From: DASSTJ01 sp035707965
GTDB taxonomy: Bacteria; Actinomycetota; Actinomycetes; Actinomycetales; Angustibacteraceae
Length of the DNA stretch: 15,521 nucleotides
Direction: 5' to 3'
Assembly (NCBI GenBank): GCA_035707965.1
Contig: DASSTJ010000131.1
Location: 1-15,521, forward strand
Shown here: piece after piece, positions 13,999-15,521 of the stretch
Numbering within the stretch: position 1 is the first letter of the stretch
Layout of the letters: every line of letters starts with the position of its first letter
Notes under the pieces: generated by a model
The model's input: only the letters and a program-made list of their open reading frames with translations
The model's database searches: none
Told to the model about the DNA's origin: nothing
Program-made: the position numbers and the translations under genes

Positions 13999-14826
13999 TC
14001 ACCGCGGGGCGGAGCGTGCCTCGTCGTCGGTGTCGTCCCACATGGACCTCATCTCCTCGAGGGCTCGCTCCATGATGCGCACCATGGCCTCCTGGGCGCG
14101 TGCGCCGTCGCGGCGCTGGATGGCTTGGGCGACGTCGGCGTGCAGGCGCAGCGCCTCCTCGTGCGGGTACCGAGGCATGAGCCCGTAGTGCGTGCGGCCG
14201 GCCAGCACCTCGGCGACCAGCTCGTGGAGCTTGACGAACATGTCGTTGCCCGAGCCGGCCAGCACCTGCCGGTGGAACTCGATGTCGAGCCGCAGGAACT
14301 CCTCCTCGTCCCCGCTCTGCCCGGCCGCCCACATCCTGGCCGCGGTGCTCACGAGGTCGCTCCCGGCGTCCGCGCTCGTGCGCTCAGCTGCCAGCCGGGC
14401 CGCCTGGGGCTCGACCGCGGTCCGGAGCTCGGTCATGGACCGCAGCTGGGCGTTGCGCTGCTTCGACGCCAGTCGCCAGCGGATCACCTGGGGGTCGTAG
14501 ACGTTCCACTGCGACAGCGGCCGGATCTTCGTGCCGACGCGCCGGCGCGACTCGACCATCCCCATCGAGGACAGCACCCGAAGTGCCTCTCGCACCACGG
14601 ATTTGGAGACCGAGTAGCGCTCGGCGAGGTCGTCGATGTACAGCAGGTCGCCGCTGCTCAGCTCGCCGCTGCAGATGGCCGTGCCGAGCTGGTCGAGAAC
14701 CCGCGCGTGCAGCCCACGCAGCGACGACGACGGCCCCGCGTCGTCGGAGCCGCCGTTCTTCGGCTGTGCCGTCTTTCGGACCGCAGTCACAGATAAATCA
14801 TATCCATGCCGCCGCTCCTCTTGCAT
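13999..14826 (-). CDS. GntR-family regulator, FadR/FCD subfamily
   Basis: A protein of 275 residues with an N-terminal winged helix (about 38-103; HTH IDDLAERYSVSKSVVREALRVL) and a C-terminal FCD ligand domain (about 125-260) containing the metal-site residues D181 and H185 in RLDIEFHRQVL and His229 in LHADV. FCD regulators usually respond to sugars acids or other small carboxylates. It is divergent from a sugar-type binding-protein gene, which it likely controls. The start is uncertain. ATG at 14826 has no clear Shine-Dalgarno. GTG at 14790 would remove 12 non-conserved residues and overlaps the stop of a six-codon leader ORF that does have a strong site. TATGAT just upstream of that GTG could also be a -10 box for a leaderless message. 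Confidence 0.87.
   Translation of the reverse strand: MQEERRHGYDLSVTAVRKTAQPKNGGSDDAGPSSSLRGLHARVLDQLGTAICSGELSSGDLLYIDDLAERYSVSKSVVREALRVLSSMGMVESRRRVGTKIRPLSQWNVYDPQVIRWRLASKQRNAQLRSMTELRTAVEPQAARLAAERTSADAGSDLVSTAARMWAAGQSGDEEEFLRLDIEFHRQVLAGSGNDMFVKLHELVAEVLAGRTHYGLMPRYPHEEALRLHADVAQAIQRRDGARAQEAMVRIMERALEEMRSMWDDTDDEARSAPR
14787..14807 (-). CDS. Possible six-codon leader ORF upstream of an alternative GntR start
   Basis: On the minus strand ATG at 14807 is preceded by GAGGAG (14820-14815) with an ideal seven-base spacer and encodes MDMIYL before TGA. The stop overlaps the in-frame GTG at 14790 of the GntR gene as GTGA, the same coupling layout used throughout the crt operon. It could deliver ribosomes to a GTG that lacks its own site. 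If the GntR gene starts at ATG 14826 this is only a chance out-of-frame ORF. Confidence 0.3.
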   Translation of the reverse strand: MDMIYL

Positions 14827-14855
14827 AAATCCGATGTGTCGAGCACGATCGGAAG

Positions 14856-14870
14856 ACTAGTCCGACTAGT
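14856..14870. promoter_or_regulatory. FadR-type operator palindrome between GntR gene and binding-protein gene
   Basis: ACTAGT-CCG-ACTAGT is a 15-base inverted repeat with perfect 6-base arms. Its core TAGTCCGACTA (14858-14868) fits the FadR-subfamily consensus TNGTNNNACNA at every fixed position. It lies 30 bases upstream of the GntR ATG and 46 bases upstream of the binding-protein GTG, where it could repress both. The likely ligand-responsive binder is the adjacent FCD-type GntR protein. Confidence 0.6.
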
Positions 14871-14916
14871 GACGGCGACGGCCTCCACCGGGGCTGCCAC
14901 GACAGAAGGAGTACCT

Positions 14917-15521
14917 GTGAGACGCCACTCACTCATCGCGGTCATGGTGGCCGCGACCACGGCCCTCGGGCTCTCGGCCTGCGGCGACTCGGGGGACAGC
15001 GGCTCGAGCGGGTCCGACACCGTGCGCGTCACGCTGGCGAACCACGTGTGGACCGAGAACATCAAGAAGGCCCTTCCGGAGTTCGAGAAGCAGACCGGCC
15101 TCAAGGTCGAGGTCACGCAGCTCGGCGAGGACCAGCTCTCCGACCAGTACAACGTCAAGCTCAACGCGGGCTCGAGCGACATCGACGTGATGATGTACCG
15201 GCCGCTCCAGGAGGGGAAGCTCTTCGCGAAGAACGGCTACCTCGCTGACCTGACCGACCGGGTGAAGTCGAACAGCGACTGGAACTGGAGCGACTTCCAG
15301 GCCGGACCGGTGAAGTCGACCACGTACAAGGACAAGGTCGTCGGCGTCCCGCTCATCACCGAGCAGGAGGTCCTCTACTACCGCAAGGACCTGCTCGAGA
15401 AGGCCGGCATCGACAAGCCGCCGGCCACGCTGGACGAGCTCAAGGCGGACGCGGCCAAGATCGCGCAGGCCAACCCCGGCATCGCCGGCTTCGTGGCCCG
15501 CACCGGCAAGTCGCCGGCCGT
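14917..15521 (+). CDS. ABC transporter solute-binding lipoprotein, sugar type (3' end outside window)
   Basis: The frame is open from GTG 14917 to the right edge (201 codons seen). AAGGAG lies five bases before the GTG. The N-terminus is a lipoprotein signal: RRHS, a hydrophobic stretch, then the lipobox LSAC with Cys22, followed by a Gly/Ser/Asp linker (23-33). The mature part begins VRVTLANHVWTENIKKALPEFEKQTGLKVEV and continues with NAGSSDIDVMMYRP and VGVPLITEQEVLYYRKDLLEKAGI, typical of family 1 (UgpB/MalE/SmoE-like) binding proteins. It should capture a sugar or polyol outside the membrane for an ABC importer whose permease genes presumably follow. The substrate cannot be named from this part. 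Divergent from the GntR gene. Confidence 0.9.
   Translation, partial: MRRHSLIAVMVAATTALGLSACGDSGDSGSSGSDTVRVTLANHVWTENIKKALPEFEKQTGLKVEVTQLGEDQLSDQYNVKLNAGSSDIDVMMYRPLQEGKLFAKNGYLADLTDRVKSNSDWNWSDFQAGPVKSTTYKDKVVGVPLITEQEVLYYRKDLLEKAGIDKPPATLDELKADAAKIAQANPGIAGFVARTGKSPA

Noticed and set aside
14787..15182. Minus-strand open frame of 131 codons opposite the binding-protein gene
   Set aside because: It is antisense to a clear lipoprotein gene with signal peptide and family motifs; only its last six codons, with their own Shine-Dalgarno, are of interest.

Overview
The window is very GC-rich DNA with strong G/C third-position bias, many GTG starts, GGAG-type ribosome binding sites and start/stop overlaps of 1 to 8 bases. 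Together with the gene types (split CrtYc/CrtYd lycopene cyclase, MarR next to a crt operon) this points to a high-GC Actinomycetota chromosome. I cannot name the genus from sequence alone. No rRNA, tRNA, CRISPR array, insertion sequence or phage gene was seen, and no gene-free stretch exceeds about 190 bases.

Left part (1-3771). A response regulator gene is cut by the left edge (minus strand). Upstream of it lies a membrane-anchored alpha/beta-hydrolase esterase (minus strand). Divergent from the esterase are three plus-strand membrane protein genes: a DMT/EamA-like transporter, a DUF1345 protein and a PAP2/UppP-like phosphatase. A GC-rich hairpin separates the phosphatase from the convergent genes that follow.

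Middle (3832-13947). This is the core of the window. A minus-strand operon reads MarR regulator, atypical SDR oxidoreductase, CPBP intramembrane protease. Divergent from it, across an AT-rich 49-base gap holding two near-identical 13-base repeats (likely MarR operators), is a nine-gene carotenoid operon in which neighbouring genes overlap or abut: idi, crtE, crtB, crtI, crtYc, crtYd, a CYP175-like P450, a CrtQ-like glycosyltransferase and a staphylococcal-CrtO-like acyltransferase. Read as a pathway: IPP/DMAPP isomerisation, GGPP, phytoene, lycopene, beta-cyclisation, ring hydroxylation by the P450, glycosylation of the hydroxyl, then fatty acylation of the sugar. The predicted product is an acylated carotenoid glycoside resembling the thermozeaxanthins of Thermus. 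It appears to be assembled from an actinobacterial core, a Thermus-type hydroxylase and staphyloxanthin-type tailoring enzymes. No crtEb/lycopene elongase, crtZ, crtU, or staphylococcal crtP/aldehyde dehydrogenase is present.

Right part (13999-15521). A FadR/FCD-type GntR regulator (minus strand) is divergent from an ABC sugar-type solute-binding lipoprotein cut by the right edge. Between them is a 15-base palindrome that fits the FadR-subfamily operator pattern TNGTNNNACNA exactly. A possible six-codon leader ORF with a strong Shine-Dalgarno overlaps an alternative GTG start of the regulator. This looks like the start of a separate sugar-uptake locus.
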